Shown here: positions 32,392 to 40,267 of the stretch, piece by piece
Layout of the letters: every line of letters starts with the position of its first letter
Position numbering within the stretch: position 1 is the stretch's first letter
NCBI GenBank assembly: GCA_900550165.1
Contig: URQY01000006.1
Location: 1 to 64,000, forward strand
Source: an uncultured Eubacteriales bacterium
GTDB taxonomy: Bacteria; Bacillota; Clostridia; Oscillospirales; Oscillospiraceae
Reading direction: 5' to 3'
Length of the DNA stretch: 64,000 bases
Notes under the pieces: generated by a model
What the model was told of the DNA's origin: nothing
The model's input: only the letters and a program-made list of their open reading frames with translations
Database searches by the model: none
Translations under genes and position numbers: made by a program

Positions 32392-32964
32392 TCACACCTC
32401 CGGCGTGAGAACGCCCTTCTCCGTGATCAGCATCGTGCAGCGCATATCATGCTCCTCGACCGGCACCTCGGGCGAGAGGAGCTGTTCGCGGCAGATGAGC
32501 GCCGTCGGGCAGCGGAGCTGCGGCAGCAGGCGGTCGTAATAGCCGCCGCCCTGACCGAGGCGGCGTCCCTTGCGGTCGAACGACAGGCAGGGCACGACGG
32601 CAAAGTCGATATCCGCCGCGGTGACGAGCGCGCAGCTCTTCTTCGGCTCTAAAATGCCGTAGGCACCCGCCTCCAGATCATCCATCGAGCGCACAACGCA
32701 CAGGTCGATGGCGTGCTCGGCGGCGCAGCGGGGCAGGATGAGCGTCTTGCCCGCGGCAATGGTCTCGTTCATCAGAAGCGAGGTGTCGATCTCCTTTTCG
32801 GTGCCGGCAAAGGCAAAGACGACCTTTGCGCGCTTGTACTCGTCCAGCGCGAGCAGATGGCGGCAGATGGCCTCGGAGCTTTTGGCCTTGTAAGCAGGGT
32901 CAAGCGTGCGCTCCTTCTTGCGGATGAAGGTGCGCAGCGCCTTCTTTTCTTCGATCACAGACAT
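32392..32964 (-). CDS. 5-formyltetrahydrofolate cyclo-ligase
   Basis: A 190-residue MTHFS-family enzyme converting 5-formyl-THF to 5,10-methenyl-THF with ATP. The N-terminal basic segment (ALRTFIRKKERTLDP) and the substrate/ATP-binding motif GQGGGYYDRLLP (about 139-150) are intact, and KKSCAL with the later VEEHDM matches the family. Divergent from folD, whose product interconverts methenyl-THF, so the two genes form a small one-carbon cluster. A potential ribosome binding site (GGAGGAATTG) precedes the ATG. Confidence 0.92.
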   Translation of the reverse strand: MSVIEEKKALRTFIRKKERTLDPAYKAKSSEAICRHLLALDEYKRAKVVFAFAGTEKEIDTSLLMNETIAAGKTLILPRCAAEHAIDLCVVRSMDDLEAGAYGILEPKKSCALVTAADIDFAVVPCLSFDRKGRRLGQGGGYYDRLLPQLRCPTALICREQLLSPEVPVEEHDMRCTMLITEKGVLTPEV

Positions 32965-33079
32965 GGGTCAATTCCTCCCGATGTGCAAAAATTCTATTTC
33001 TATCGTAGCAAAAAGCGCGGCAAAACGCAAGGCGCCGAAGAAAGTAAATCAATTTCCTTTTGCCGCTTTCGAAAAGAAA

Positions 33080-33108
33080 TTGACAGCTTTTTTTAATTTT
33101 GTTATCCT
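33080..33108 (+). promoter_or_regulatory. Promoter of folD
   Basis: Consensus TTGACA (33080-33085), 17-bp spacer and TATCCT (33103-33108), 50 bp before the start codon. Confidence 0.8.
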
Positions 33109-33158
33109 GAGTACAAATGAAGGCGCGGCGCTGCCGCGCGATCGAGGAGGAAACTATC

Positions 33159-34013
33159 ATGGCCATGCTGCTCAAGGGAGCCGAGGTCGCCAAGGCGCTG
33201 ACCGAGGAGCTCCATGCGAAAACGGAAAAACTGAAGAAAAACGGCGTCGAGCCCTGCCTTGCGATCCTGCGCGTCGGCGCGCGCGAGGACGACCTTGCCT
33301 ACGAGCGCGGCGCGCTCAAGCGCTGTGAGAAGGTCGGCGTGGCGGTGCGTCAGGTCGTCCTACCCGAGGATGTGACGCAGGAAGAGCTGATGGAGAACAT
33401 CCACGCGCTGGGCGCGGACGAAAAGGTCCATGGCGTGCTGATGTTCCGTCCGCTGCCGGGGCACCTCGACGATGAGGCGGCGCGCGCAGCGCTCGACCCG
33501 AAGAAGGACATGGACGGCATCACCGACGGCTCCATGACCGCCGTTTACGCCGGCACCAAGGGCGGCTATCCCCCCTGCACTGCCGCGGCCTGCGTGGCGC
33601 TGCTCAAGCACTACAACATCCCCATCAAGGGCAAGCGCGTGGTCGTCATCGGCCGCAGCCTGGTCATTGGCAAGCCGGTCTCCCTGCTGCTGCTCGCCGA
33701 GCACGCGACCGTGACCATCTGCCACAGCCGCAGCGAGAATCTGCCCGAGATCTGCCGCGAGGCCGATATCCTCGTCGTCGCCGCCGGCAAAGCCGGCATG
33801 GTCGGCGCGGAGAGCGTGCGCGAAGGCCAGGTCGTGCTGGATGTCGGCATCCATGTCGGCGCGGACGGCAACCTCTGCGGCGACACCCGCTTTGCCGAGG
33901 TCGAGCCCATCGTCGAGGCCATCACTCCCGTTCCCGGCGGCGTCGGCACGGTGACGAGCACCATCCTCGCAAGCCACGTCGTCGAGGCGGCGGAGCGCGC
34001 GGCGAATAAGTAA
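33159..34013 (+). CDS. folD: Methylene-THF dehydrogenase / methenyl-THF cyclohydrolase FolD, variant catalytic site
   Basis: A 284-residue FolD-family protein of folate one-carbon metabolism. The catalytic domain shows Tyr48 in DDLAYERGALKRCEKVG and RPLPGHL near 98; the NAD(P) domain has GRSLVIGKP (165-173) and the C-terminal PGGVGTVTS. The residue four after the conserved Tyr, normally the catalytic Lys, is Ala52; Lys54 is at Tyr+6. Loss of this Lys usually impairs cyclohydrolase activity, so this may be mainly a dehydrogenase. GAGGAGG lies upstream of the ATG at 33159. Monocistronic. Confidence 0.9.
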   Translation: MAMLLKGAEVAKALTEELHAKTEKLKKNGVEPCLAILRVGAREDDLAYERGALKRCEKVGVAVRQVVLPEDVTQEELMENIHALGADEKVHGVLMFRPLPGHLDDEAARAALDPKKDMDGITDGSMTAVYAGTKGGYPPCTAAACVALLKHYNIPIKGKRVVVIGRSLVIGKPVSLLLLAEHATVTICHSRSENLPEICREADILVVAAGKAGMVGAESVREGQVVLDVGIHVGADGNLCGDTRFAEVEPIVEAITPVPGGVGTVTSTILASHVVEAAERAANK

Positions 34014-34024
34014 AGACTTTGCTG

Positions 34025-34063
34025 AAAAAACGGCTTTCTCCCGATGGGAGAAGGCCGTTTTTT
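34025..34063. terminator. Bidirectional terminator between folD and the convergent DUF2812 gene
   Basis: AAAAAACGGCTTTCTCCC and GGGAGAAGGCCGTTTTTT pair with one G-T wobble around a GAT loop. Confidence 0.92.
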
Positions 34064-34064
34064 G

Positions 34065-35564
34065 TTAGTTACCCAGCAGCTTTTCGCCGACGGTCGCCTT
34101 TTGGACATCGGTCATTTGCACACTGCCCGACGCAAACTCGACAATGCGCGTGCCGCCTGTGATGAGCCAGTGGTCAAGCCACTGCTCCTCTTCCTCGTCG
34201 TAGAGCCGCCACGCCCGCTCTGCGCCCCAAGGCGCGGCATTGACCTCGCGGTAGGCGTAAGGGAGACGGCGATGCTCGCCGTCGATAAGGGCAGTCTGCT
34301 CATAGTCCAGCTCGGAGGCAAGGCAGCGGTCAAACCACGATGCAAGATACACCTCTCCGATGTCGTAGTGGATCCACGCAGGATTGCCGCGCGCCGTCTC
34401 CGGATGCTCGGGATCATCCAAACTGGCAAGCACATCTCGCTGCTTTCCGCCGTACCGCGCAGCGAAGGGCGAGGAGCTCCCCCAACTCAGGCACGACCAG
34501 AGCGCATCCTCATCCTCTATGCCGAGGTCGGAGAGGTAGAGCGGCAGCGCGTCGTGGTAGACCGTCGCCCGAAATTCTTCATCATACAGCTCAGGCGGAA
34601 CTTCATCGCTGTCAAAAAGTCCGTTCTGCTCCATGGTGAGCAGCACCCCCACCGAAGCCAGCGCGACCGCCGCCGTCACGCAGGCCGTGACGATGCAGCG
34701 CTTCGCCCTGCCCGCACCGGTTTTCACCGCCGAATAGGTGAGAAACATCGCAGCAAACGGCGTGATCCCGCACAGGATCGCAGCAAGGTAAAGCCTCCCC
34801 ATACTGCTGCCGCCGGTCCCCAGCAGGGCTCTCACCAAAATGCCGAAAAGTGTCAGCAGCAGCGCCGCGCGCTCCAGTATCTGGAGCCAGAGGCGCGACT
34901 TTGCAGGCAAAAAGCGATGTTCCTCTCTCGCCGTGCGCGCCGCCTTCCGATACCAGCTGTTATAGCAGATAAGGTCAGTCCCGCAGATCAGCGTGACAAC
35001 AGGCGAAATGCATGACAAAAAATCCCCCATTCCATAGATAAGCGTATTCAGAGGGTCTGTTTTCAGGCCGGTCAGGATATCCCAGATCCTGAGGAGCATA
35101 TAGATGAGCCAAAAGATCAGTATCGTGTGATAATATTTGAGGGCGCGGTGCATCGCGTCCACCTGCAAAACAGGGTCAGTCTCAACATCCACAGCGTTTT
35201 CATCCGCTGTGCAGAGCACATGGCGGGTCCTCCCGCCAAGGCCGCCGCCCTCCCCCATGGCGCCGCCGCCCCAGAAGGTCAGATCACCAACGCCCGCTGA
35301 CTGCTGCCAGCCTGCCTGTGCACAGTACTCGAGGAAAACATCTTCGCCGTCTGCACCACTGTCATCGGGATAGTAGGTGATGGCAAAGCGCAGCTTCTGC
35401 GGCCGGATGCGGCGGTAACGGATAAAAAGGCCCACGCGGTCTGGGGCCCAGCCCTCCGCCGCCATGCGCTCAAAGTGGCGCGCAAGGCCCTCGGTGTCGT
35501 AAAAAGAATAGGGATTCAGCTCCCGTTTGGTGTTGCGCATCAGAAAAACCTCGCTTTCTCTCAT
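34065..35564 (-). CDS. DUF2812 membrane protein (first PadR-linked pair)
   Basis: About 499 residues. The N-terminal DUF2812 module (about 15-80, with FERMAAEGWAPDRVGLFIRY and a YRRIRPQKLRF strand) precedes four membrane helices (near 150-172, 185-205, 230-252 and 255-300) and a long acidic extracellular C-terminal domain from about 330 (many Asp/Glu, Tyr, Trp). DUF2812 proteins typically accompany PadR regulators; function unknown. The start at 35564 (MRESEV) is uncertain; an ATG at 35540 has GAGG 8 nt upstream. The upstream PadR gene ends 22 bp before. Confidence 0.78.
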   Translation of the reverse strand: MRESEVFLMRNTKRELNPYSFYDTEGLARHFERMAAEGWAPDRVGLFIRYRRIRPQKLRFAITYYPDDSGADGEDVFLEYCAQAGWQQSAGVGDLTFWGGGAMGEGGGLGGRTRHVLCTADENAVDVETDPVLQVDAMHRALKYYHTILIFWLIYMLLRIWDILTGLKTDPLNTLIYGMGDFLSCISPVVTLICGTDLICYNSWYRKAARTAREEHRFLPAKSRLWLQILERAALLLTLFGILVRALLGTGGSSMGRLYLAAILCGITPFAAMFLTYSAVKTGAGRAKRCIVTACVTAAVALASVGVLLTMEQNGLFDSDEVPPELYDEEFRATVYHDALPLYLSDLGIEDEDALWSCLSWGSSSPFAARYGGKQRDVLASLDDPEHPETARGNPAWIHYDIGEVYLASWFDRCLASELDYEQTALIDGEHRRLPYAYREVNAAPWGAERAWRLYDEEEEQWLDHWLITGGTRIVEFASGSVQMTDVQKATVGEKLLGN

Positions 35565-35586
35565 TTCTCGCCGCCCGCAAGGGGCG

Positions 35587-35898
35587 TTATCTCTCAAATA
35601 GCTTCTGGTAATCGTGCACCTGCATTTGCAGGCGTTCCACCTCGCCTTTCAGCAGCGCTTCTCCCGCGCCGGTGAGCCGGTAGCTGCGCCGCCGCCCCTC
35701 CGCGCGTGTTTCGACAATGTATCCCGCCGCCAGAAACTGCTCGAGCAGGTTGTAGAGTGTGCCGGGCCCCACCGCTACGCGCCCGCCCGTCAGCTCACCC
35801 ACGCGCGCCATTACGTCCATACCGCAGCACTCCCTGCGAAGGCAAAGCAGGATATAAAACATCTGCTCTGTCAATGTGCTGAATTTTTCTCGCGCCAC
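35587..35898 (-). CDS. PadR-family transcriptional repressor (first pair)
   Basis: A 103-residue PadR winged-helix regulator. EQMFYILLCLRRECCGMDV, GPGTLYNLLEQFLAAGYIVE and the basic wing RAEGRRRSYRLT are typical; the C-terminal helix (LKGEVERLQMQVHDYQ) mediates dimerisation. The GTG at 35898 is chosen because GGGGGGTGAG lies just upstream, rather than the ATG at 35913, which has no Shine-Dalgarno. The promoter carries two ATCGAT-type palindromes, one between the -35 and -10, indicating autorepression. It is the first gene of an operon with the DUF2812 gene. Confidence 0.92.
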   Translation of the reverse strand: MAREKFSTLTEQMFYILLCLRRECCGMDVMARVGELTGGRVAVGPGTLYNLLEQFLAAGYIVETRAEGRRRSYRLTGAGEALLKGEVERLQMQVHDYQKLFER

Positions 35899-35914
35899 GC
35901 GCTCACCCCCCATA

Positions 35915-35970
35915 TATCGATATTCGATATTCCTTGGCTAAAGTGTATTATCGATAATCGATATTGTCAA
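35915..35970 (-). promoter_or_regulatory. PadR promoter with two palindromic operators
   Basis: TTGACA (complement of 35965-35970) and TACACT (complement of 35942-35947) are spaced by exactly 17 bp. TATCGATAATCGATA, a perfect odd-centred palindrome, lies at 35949-35963 inside the spacer. A second near-palindrome, TATCGATATTCGATA, is at 35915-35929 downstream. A dimer bound at the first would block RNA polymerase; inferred autoregulation. Confidence 0.8.
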
Positions 35971-35987
35971 GTATATTTTGCGCGCTA

Positions 35988-36029
35988 AAAAAAGACCAGC
36001 CTCTTTCACAAAAGAGGCTGGTCTTTTTT
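35988..36029. terminator. Terminator after prmA
   Basis: Perfect 19-bp arms (beginning AAAAAAGACCAGCC) around CACA, with A and T runs; it closes the leftward degV-prmA transcript. Confidence 0.93.
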
Positions 36030-36037
36030 GTTTCATT

Positions 36038-36991
36038 TTACCGGCAGAGGTAGGAAAACCAGCCCTCGCTGCTGCGCGTTTCCTCGATCGTCCAGCCCGC
36101 CTCGACGAGCTTTTCGCGCACCTCGTCGGCGCGGTCGTCAATGATGCCGGAGCAGAGGAAGACGCCGCCCTTTTTGAGAAGCCTTCCCACCTGCGGGGCG
36201 AGCGCGATGATCACATCCGCGACGATGTTCGCAACGATCACATCATAGTCGCCGCCGAATTCCTTCTGCAAGCCCTTGTCGCTGAGCACGTCGCCCGCGC
36301 GGACGGTGTAGTGCTCCTTGCCCACGCCGTTGAGCGCGGCATTTTCGTAGGCGACGCCAACGCACTTGTCGTCAATATCGCAGGCGAAGGCATCCTTCGC
36401 GCCGAGCAGCAGCGCGGCGATGGAGAGGATCCCGCTGCCGCAGCCGAGGTCTAAAACCTTTTCCCCGCCGTGGATATGCTGCTCAAGCGCTTGCAGGCAA
36501 AGGCGCGTCGTCGCGTGGCTGCCGGTGCCGAAGGTGAGGCCGGGGTTTAAGATGAGCTTGACGCGCCCGTCCTCCTTCGCCTGCTCCCACTCGGGCACGA
36601 CGAGCAGCCGCTCGCCGATCTCCATGGGCTTGTAGAACTGCTTCCAGTTGTTCTCCCAGTCCGCATCCTCGACATTTTCCATGCTGAGGATGAGCGGCGC
36701 GTACTCGGGATGCTGCTTTTTGAAGGCGGACAGGCCGATGCGGAACTGCGCAAGGGTATTCATTCCCTCGGCGCTGTCTTCAAGGTAGAAGGTGATGCGG
36801 CTCTTGCCGTGCATCGACTTCATCAGGTCCTCGTCGACGTAATCCCAATACTGGTGGTTGTTCTCAAGGAAGTCCTTGAAGTCGCCCTCCTCGTCGATCA
36901 TCAGACTGTCGATGCCGTAGGTACTCAAAAGCTCCGTCACGGGCTCGATGCCCTCGGGCCGCGTGTCGAGGTGCAGTTCCAGCCACTTCAT
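36038..36991 (-). CDS. prmA: Ribosomal protein L11 methyltransferase PrmA
   Basis: A 317-residue SAM-dependent enzyme trimethylating ribosomal protein L11. An N-terminal L11-recognition domain (about 1-110) is followed by the substrate motif NPGLTFGTGSHATT near 150, the SAM site VLDLGCGSGILSI near 180 and the PrmA-specific motif NIVADVIIALAP near 250. Length and motifs match the family. It starts inside the stop codon of degV (ATGA), so the two genes are coupled although functionally unrelated. Confidence 0.95.
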   Translation of the reverse strand: MKWLELHLDTRPEGIEPVTELLSTYGIDSLMIDEEGDFKDFLENNHQYWDYVDEDLMKSMHGKSRITFYLEDSAEGMNTLAQFRIGLSAFKKQHPEYAPLILSMENVEDADWENNWKQFYKPMEIGERLLVVPEWEQAKEDGRVKLILNPGLTFGTGSHATTRLCLQALEQHIHGGEKVLDLGCGSGILSIAALLLGAKDAFACDIDDKCVGVAYENAALNGVGKEHYTVRAGDVLSDKGLQKEFGGDYDVIVANIVADVIIALAPQVGRLLKKGGVFLCSGIIDDRADEVREKLVEAGWTIEETRSSEGWFSYLCR

Positions 36992-37866
36992 CGCTCGGTC
37001 CCCACAAAGAAGAGGCCCAGCGTGCCGCAGCCGGTGTGCGCACCGATGACAGGGCCGATGAAGTCCGCGCGCACGTCGGTGACGTTGAAGCGCTCCTTGA
37101 GCAGGACCTTGACGTACTCGACATAGTCCGGGCAGTTGGCATGGCAGATGAAGATGGGCTGGTTCTTCTCCGGCTCGATGCCGAGCTCCTCCATCTTGTC
37201 CACGAGCGCGCGGAGCGCGGCCTTGCTGCCGCGCGCCTTGCTCACGGGGGTGAGACGTCCTTCACTGTCGGTGTGCATGACAGGCTTGATGCCGAGCATC
37301 GTGCCGACCAGCGCCGCCGTCGCGCTCACGCGGCCGCCGCGCTTCAAGTGGTTGAGGTCATCGACAAAAAACCAGTGGTCCTGGCTCTGGATGATCGAGT
37401 CGACATAGCTCGCCAGCGCGTCGATGTCGAGGCCTTTTTCGCGGCGCTCGCGCACGGTGCGGTAGAGCAGCATCCCCTGCCCGCGCGAGGCAGAAAGGGA
37501 GTCGATGACGATGATCTTCGCGCCAGAATGCTTTTCGCGCAGGTCGCTCGCGGCGATACAGGCGGACTGATAGGTCGTGGACAGCGCGCTCGAAAAGCAG
37601 ATGCAAAGGATATCCTTGCCCTCATCCAGCACTTTTTCCATCGCGTCGGTGAACTGGCCAACGTTGACCGCAGCGGTCGTGCAGTCCGCGCCCTCGGCGA
37701 TCTTCTTGAAAAACTCCTCAGGCGACAGATCCGCATGGTCGGGCGTGTTCAGAAGGGTCTTGCCCTCGATGGTGAACGAGAGGGGGAGGACCGTGAGGTC
37801 GAGCTCCTCGACCTCCTGCTGGCTCAGATCGCAGCAGCTATCGGTCATGATGATATAATCACGCAT
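36988..37866 (-). CDS. DegV-family fatty-acid-binding protein
   Basis: A 292-residue FakB-like protein that binds a fatty acid for phosphorylation by FakA, feeding exogenous fatty acids into phospholipids. N-terminal DegV motif YIIMTDSCCDLSQQ (4-17) and Ser-containing lipid-pocket segments near 60 (DCTTAAVNVGQF) are visible. The C-terminal domain ends HTGCGTLGLFFVG, typical of the family. Start at 37866 has AGGAGAAG upstream. No fakA is in the window. First gene of the degV-prmA transcript. Confidence 0.9.
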   Translation of the reverse strand: MRDYIIMTDSCCDLSQQEVEELDLTVLPLSFTIEGKTLLNTPDHADLSPEEFFKKIAEGADCTTAAVNVGQFTDAMEKVLDEGKDILCICFSSALSTTYQSACIAASDLREKHSGAKIIVIDSLSASRGQGMLLYRTVRERREKGLDIDALASYVDSIIQSQDHWFFVDDLNHLKRGGRVSATAALVGTMLGIKPVMHTDSEGRLTPVSKARGSKAALRALVDKMEELGIEPEKNQPIFICHANCPDYVEYVKVLLKERFNVTDVRADFIGPVIGAHTGCGTLGLFFVGTER

Positions 37867-37931
37867 TGCAGCACTTCTCCTTTCAGGGAAGAAAATCACG
37901 GTTTCTCTTTTGGTATCCTGTCGGACGTTAT

Positions 37932-37961
37932 ATTATACCAAACTTTTCTATCGTCTGTAAA
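37932..37961 (-). promoter_or_regulatory. Promoter of degV-prmA
   Basis: On the minus strand TTTACA (complement of 37956-37961), an 18-bp spacer and consensus TATAAT (complement of 37932-37937). Confidence 0.7.
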
Positions 37962-37973
37962 TACGCCGCTAAA

Positions 37974-39362
37974 TTATTTTCCGACGCAGAAGCGCTCGAA
38001 GATGCGCGCGACCATGTCCTCGCGTGCGGTGCGGCCCGTGAGCTCGCCGAGCGCGGTCTGCGCCTGCTCCGCCTCCGTGAGCACAACGTCGGGCGTCATG
38101 CCCGCGGTAAGCGCGTCCTTCGCCGCGCGGACGCTCTCGAGCGCGCGGCGGACCGCATCCGCCTGCCGTGTGTTCGTCAGCAGTGTGCCGCCGGCGTGCG
38201 GCGCGGGATAGAGCCTGCGGACGGCGTCCTCCAGCTTGTCAAAGCCCTCGTGCGTCACGCTGGAGAGCGGGATGACCGCCTCGGGCGCGCGCCAATCCCC
38301 GTCGGGCACGACGCCTGCTCCGCCGCCGAGGTCGGATTTGGTCAGCAGCAGCAGCCACGGCTTGCCGCTCTTCGCGGCAAGCGCAAGCGGCGCAAGCATC
38401 TCCGCCGCGCGTGCTTCGGATCCCGACAGGCCCGCGCTGCCGTCCAGCAGCGCAAGGATGAGGTCCGCGTCCCCGACGGCCTTTTTCGACCGCTCCACGC
38501 CGAGCTGTTCCACAACGTCGTCGGTCTCATGCAGGCCCGCCGTGTCGATCAGCCGCAGCAGCACGCCGCCGACCGTCGCCTTTTCCTCCACGGTGTCGCG
38601 CGTCGTACCGGCGATATCGGTGACGATGGCGCGGTCGAAGCCGACGAGCGCGTTCAAAAGCGAACTCTTGCCCGCGTTCGGCGCGCCGATGATGGCGGTC
38701 GCCACGCCGTTTTTGAGCACCCTGCCGCGCGCAAACGTGCCGAGCAGGTCGGAAAGCGTCTCTTCGCAGGAGGAAAGCGCGCGCTCGGTCTCCTCGCGCG
38801 AGAGGTCTTCAATATCCTCGTCGGGATAATCGACCACAGCGTAAAAGCGGCTCGAAACGTCGAGCAGCTTGTCATAAACACTTTCGATCGGGCGGCGCAG
38901 CGCGCCGGAAAGCTGAGAGGCGGCATTGCGCGCGCTCTCGGCGGTCTCGGCGTCGATCAGATCGATGACCGCTTCGGCCTCCGTAAGGTCGAGCCTGCCA
39001 TTCAGAAACGCCCGCTGCGTGAATTCGCCGGGCTTTGCCTGCCGCGCGCCCGCGGCAAATGCCGCGCGCAGCACCTCGCCGAGCACGACCGGCGAGCCGT
39101 GGCAATGGAGCTCGGCGCTCTCCTCGCCCGTGTAGCTGTGGGCGGCGGAGAAGCAGACCGCCATGCCGCGGTCGAGCAGCGTGCCGTTTTCGTCCTGCAC
39201 ATCGCCATAGGTCATGCGGCGGTACGGAAGATTTTCGACCGCCGCGCCGCTCGCGGGCGTGAACAGCGCAGCGAGCACGCGCCGCGCCCCCTCTCCGCTG
39301 AGCCGCACGATGCCGATGGCCGACGGGCTCTGCGCCGTGGCGATGGCTGCAATGGTATCCAT
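37974..39362 (-). CDS. mnmE: tRNA uridine-5-carboxymethylaminomethyl modification GTPase MnmE
   Basis: A 462-residue potassium-dependent GTPase that with MnmG installs the cmnm5 group on wobble U34. N-terminal tetrahydrofolate-binding domain (TAQSPSAIGIVRLSGEGARR from about 9), helical domain, then an inserted G domain with GAPNAGKSSLLNAL near 220 and DIAGTTRD (G2/G3), and the C-terminal catalytic CVGK with its essential cysteine. The start at 39362 (MDTIAAIATAQ) has AAGGAG upstream and gives the standard length. mnmG is not adjacent. Confidence 0.96.
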   Translation of the reverse strand: MDTIAAIATAQSPSAIGIVRLSGEGARRVLAALFTPASGAAVENLPYRRMTYGDVQDENGTLLDRGMAVCFSAAHSYTGEESAELHCHGSPVVLGEVLRAAFAAGARQAKPGEFTQRAFLNGRLDLTEAEAVIDLIDAETAESARNAASQLSGALRRPIESVYDKLLDVSSRFYAVVDYPDEDIEDLSREETERALSSCEETLSDLLGTFARGRVLKNGVATAIIGAPNAGKSSLLNALVGFDRAIVTDIAGTTRDTVEEKATVGGVLLRLIDTAGLHETDDVVEQLGVERSKKAVGDADLILALLDGSAGLSGSEARAAEMLAPLALAAKSGKPWLLLLTKSDLGGGAGVVPDGDWRAPEAVIPLSSVTHEGFDKLEDAVRRLYPAPHAGGTLLTNTRQADAVRRALESVRAAKDALTAGMTPDVVLTEAEQAQTALGELTGRTAREDMVARIFERFCVGK

Positions 39363-39426
39363 AGCCCTTCTCCTTTTCTTTCCTGTAATTTGCCAAAAGT
39401 ATACCATAAAGGGGAAAATTTGAAAA

Positions 39427-39448
39427 GGGGCGCGGTTTCCCGCGCCCC
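39427..39448 (-). terminator. Terminator after the DUF5714-like gene
   Basis: GGGGCGCGG and CCGCGCCCC arms around a 4-nt loop; on the minus strand a TTTT run follows. Confidence 0.75.
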
Positions 39449-39456
39449 TCGGGTAT

Positions 39457-40152
39457 TTACAAATGATTTGCCGCGGAAAACGGGCACCGTCTGCCGACGC
39501 ACTGCGCATTCTGCCGGTAGAAACGGCAAACCGTGTCCTCCTGCTCCATCTCGATCCCGAAGTGCTCCTTCACAAAGCCGATTGCCTCCCGGATGGCCAG
39601 AAACGAGTCCCGCTTGCAGCAGCGCGGGCCGCCGACCGCCCCGATCTGCGCAAGCGCGCTCGCCGTCATCTGATGCGACAGGGCAAACGGCTCGACCGTG
39701 AGCGGCGTGGAGCCGGAAATGATCGAGACGAACATCCCCGTGCTGACTCCGGCTCCGCAGGCACCCCAGAAGCCGCAGGCGCCGCCGGGAACGCTTTTCC
39801 CCCGGTTCACCATCTCGGCCAGCGCAGCGCGCAGGTCGATCTCTCCCCCCGCGCTTTTGAAGGCCGTCAGCAGCGCCGCGCCGACCATCACGTGATGCTC
39901 CGGTCCGTGCATATGGCAAAACGGCATCTGCATCATTTTTTCGATGATGGCAACAGGATTTTTCGAGGTCTCCGCCATGCAGAGTCCGACGATCGCGTCC
40001 ATTCCCTGCGTGTGACACTCGTTGCACACATAATGGCCCCGGACGCACCGCGTCTTGCTGTTTTCCTTCTTATGGCAGATGGCACACTCCATCAAAACGT
40101 CCGCCTTGAGATATTCCAGGCGGTCCTTGCAAATCAGGCATTCTTCTCCCAC
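39457..40152 (-). CDS. Cysteine-rich DUF5714-like protein
   Basis: 231 residues with 16 or more cysteines. The N-terminus carries two CxxC pairs (CLICKDRL, CAICHKKE) and CVRGHYVCNECH, suggesting a zinc or Fe-S binding region (about 5-50). The remainder includes CHMHGPEHH (metal-binding-like), a Gly-rich PGGACGFWGACGAG near 125 and a C-terminal CRFYRQNAQC...CPFSAAN. This layout matches what I recall as DUF5714, found in anaerobes with an unknown role. It is cytoplasmic and lies between pnp and mnmE in the same direction, each bounded by terminators, so it is transcribed alone. Confidence 0.78.
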   Translation of the reverse strand: MGEECLICKDRLEYLKADVLMECAICHKKENSKTRCVRGHYVCNECHTQGMDAIVGLCMAETSKNPVAIIEKMMQMPFCHMHGPEHHVMVGAALLTAFKSAGGEIDLRAALAEMVNRGKSVPGGACGFWGACGAGVSTGMFVSIISGSTPLTVEPFALSHQMTASALAQIGAVGGPRCCKRDSFLAIREAIGFVKEHFGIEMEQEDTVCRFYRQNAQCVGRRCPFSAANHL

Positions 40153-40217
40153 TTTTGTTTCCTCCGCAGCTCTTGCCCGGTCTCCGCGGCTTCAACGCAT
40201 CGTTTTTCCGCGGGTAT

Positions 40218-40248
40218 AGAAAAGCAGCGCTGAACGCGCTGCTTTTCT
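40218..40248 (-). terminator. Terminator after pnp
   Basis: Perfect 13-bp arms AGAAAAGCAGCGC / GCGCTGCTTTTCT with a 5-nt loop. Confidence 0.9.
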
Positions 40249-40267
40249 GTTGATTTGATAAGAAAGC

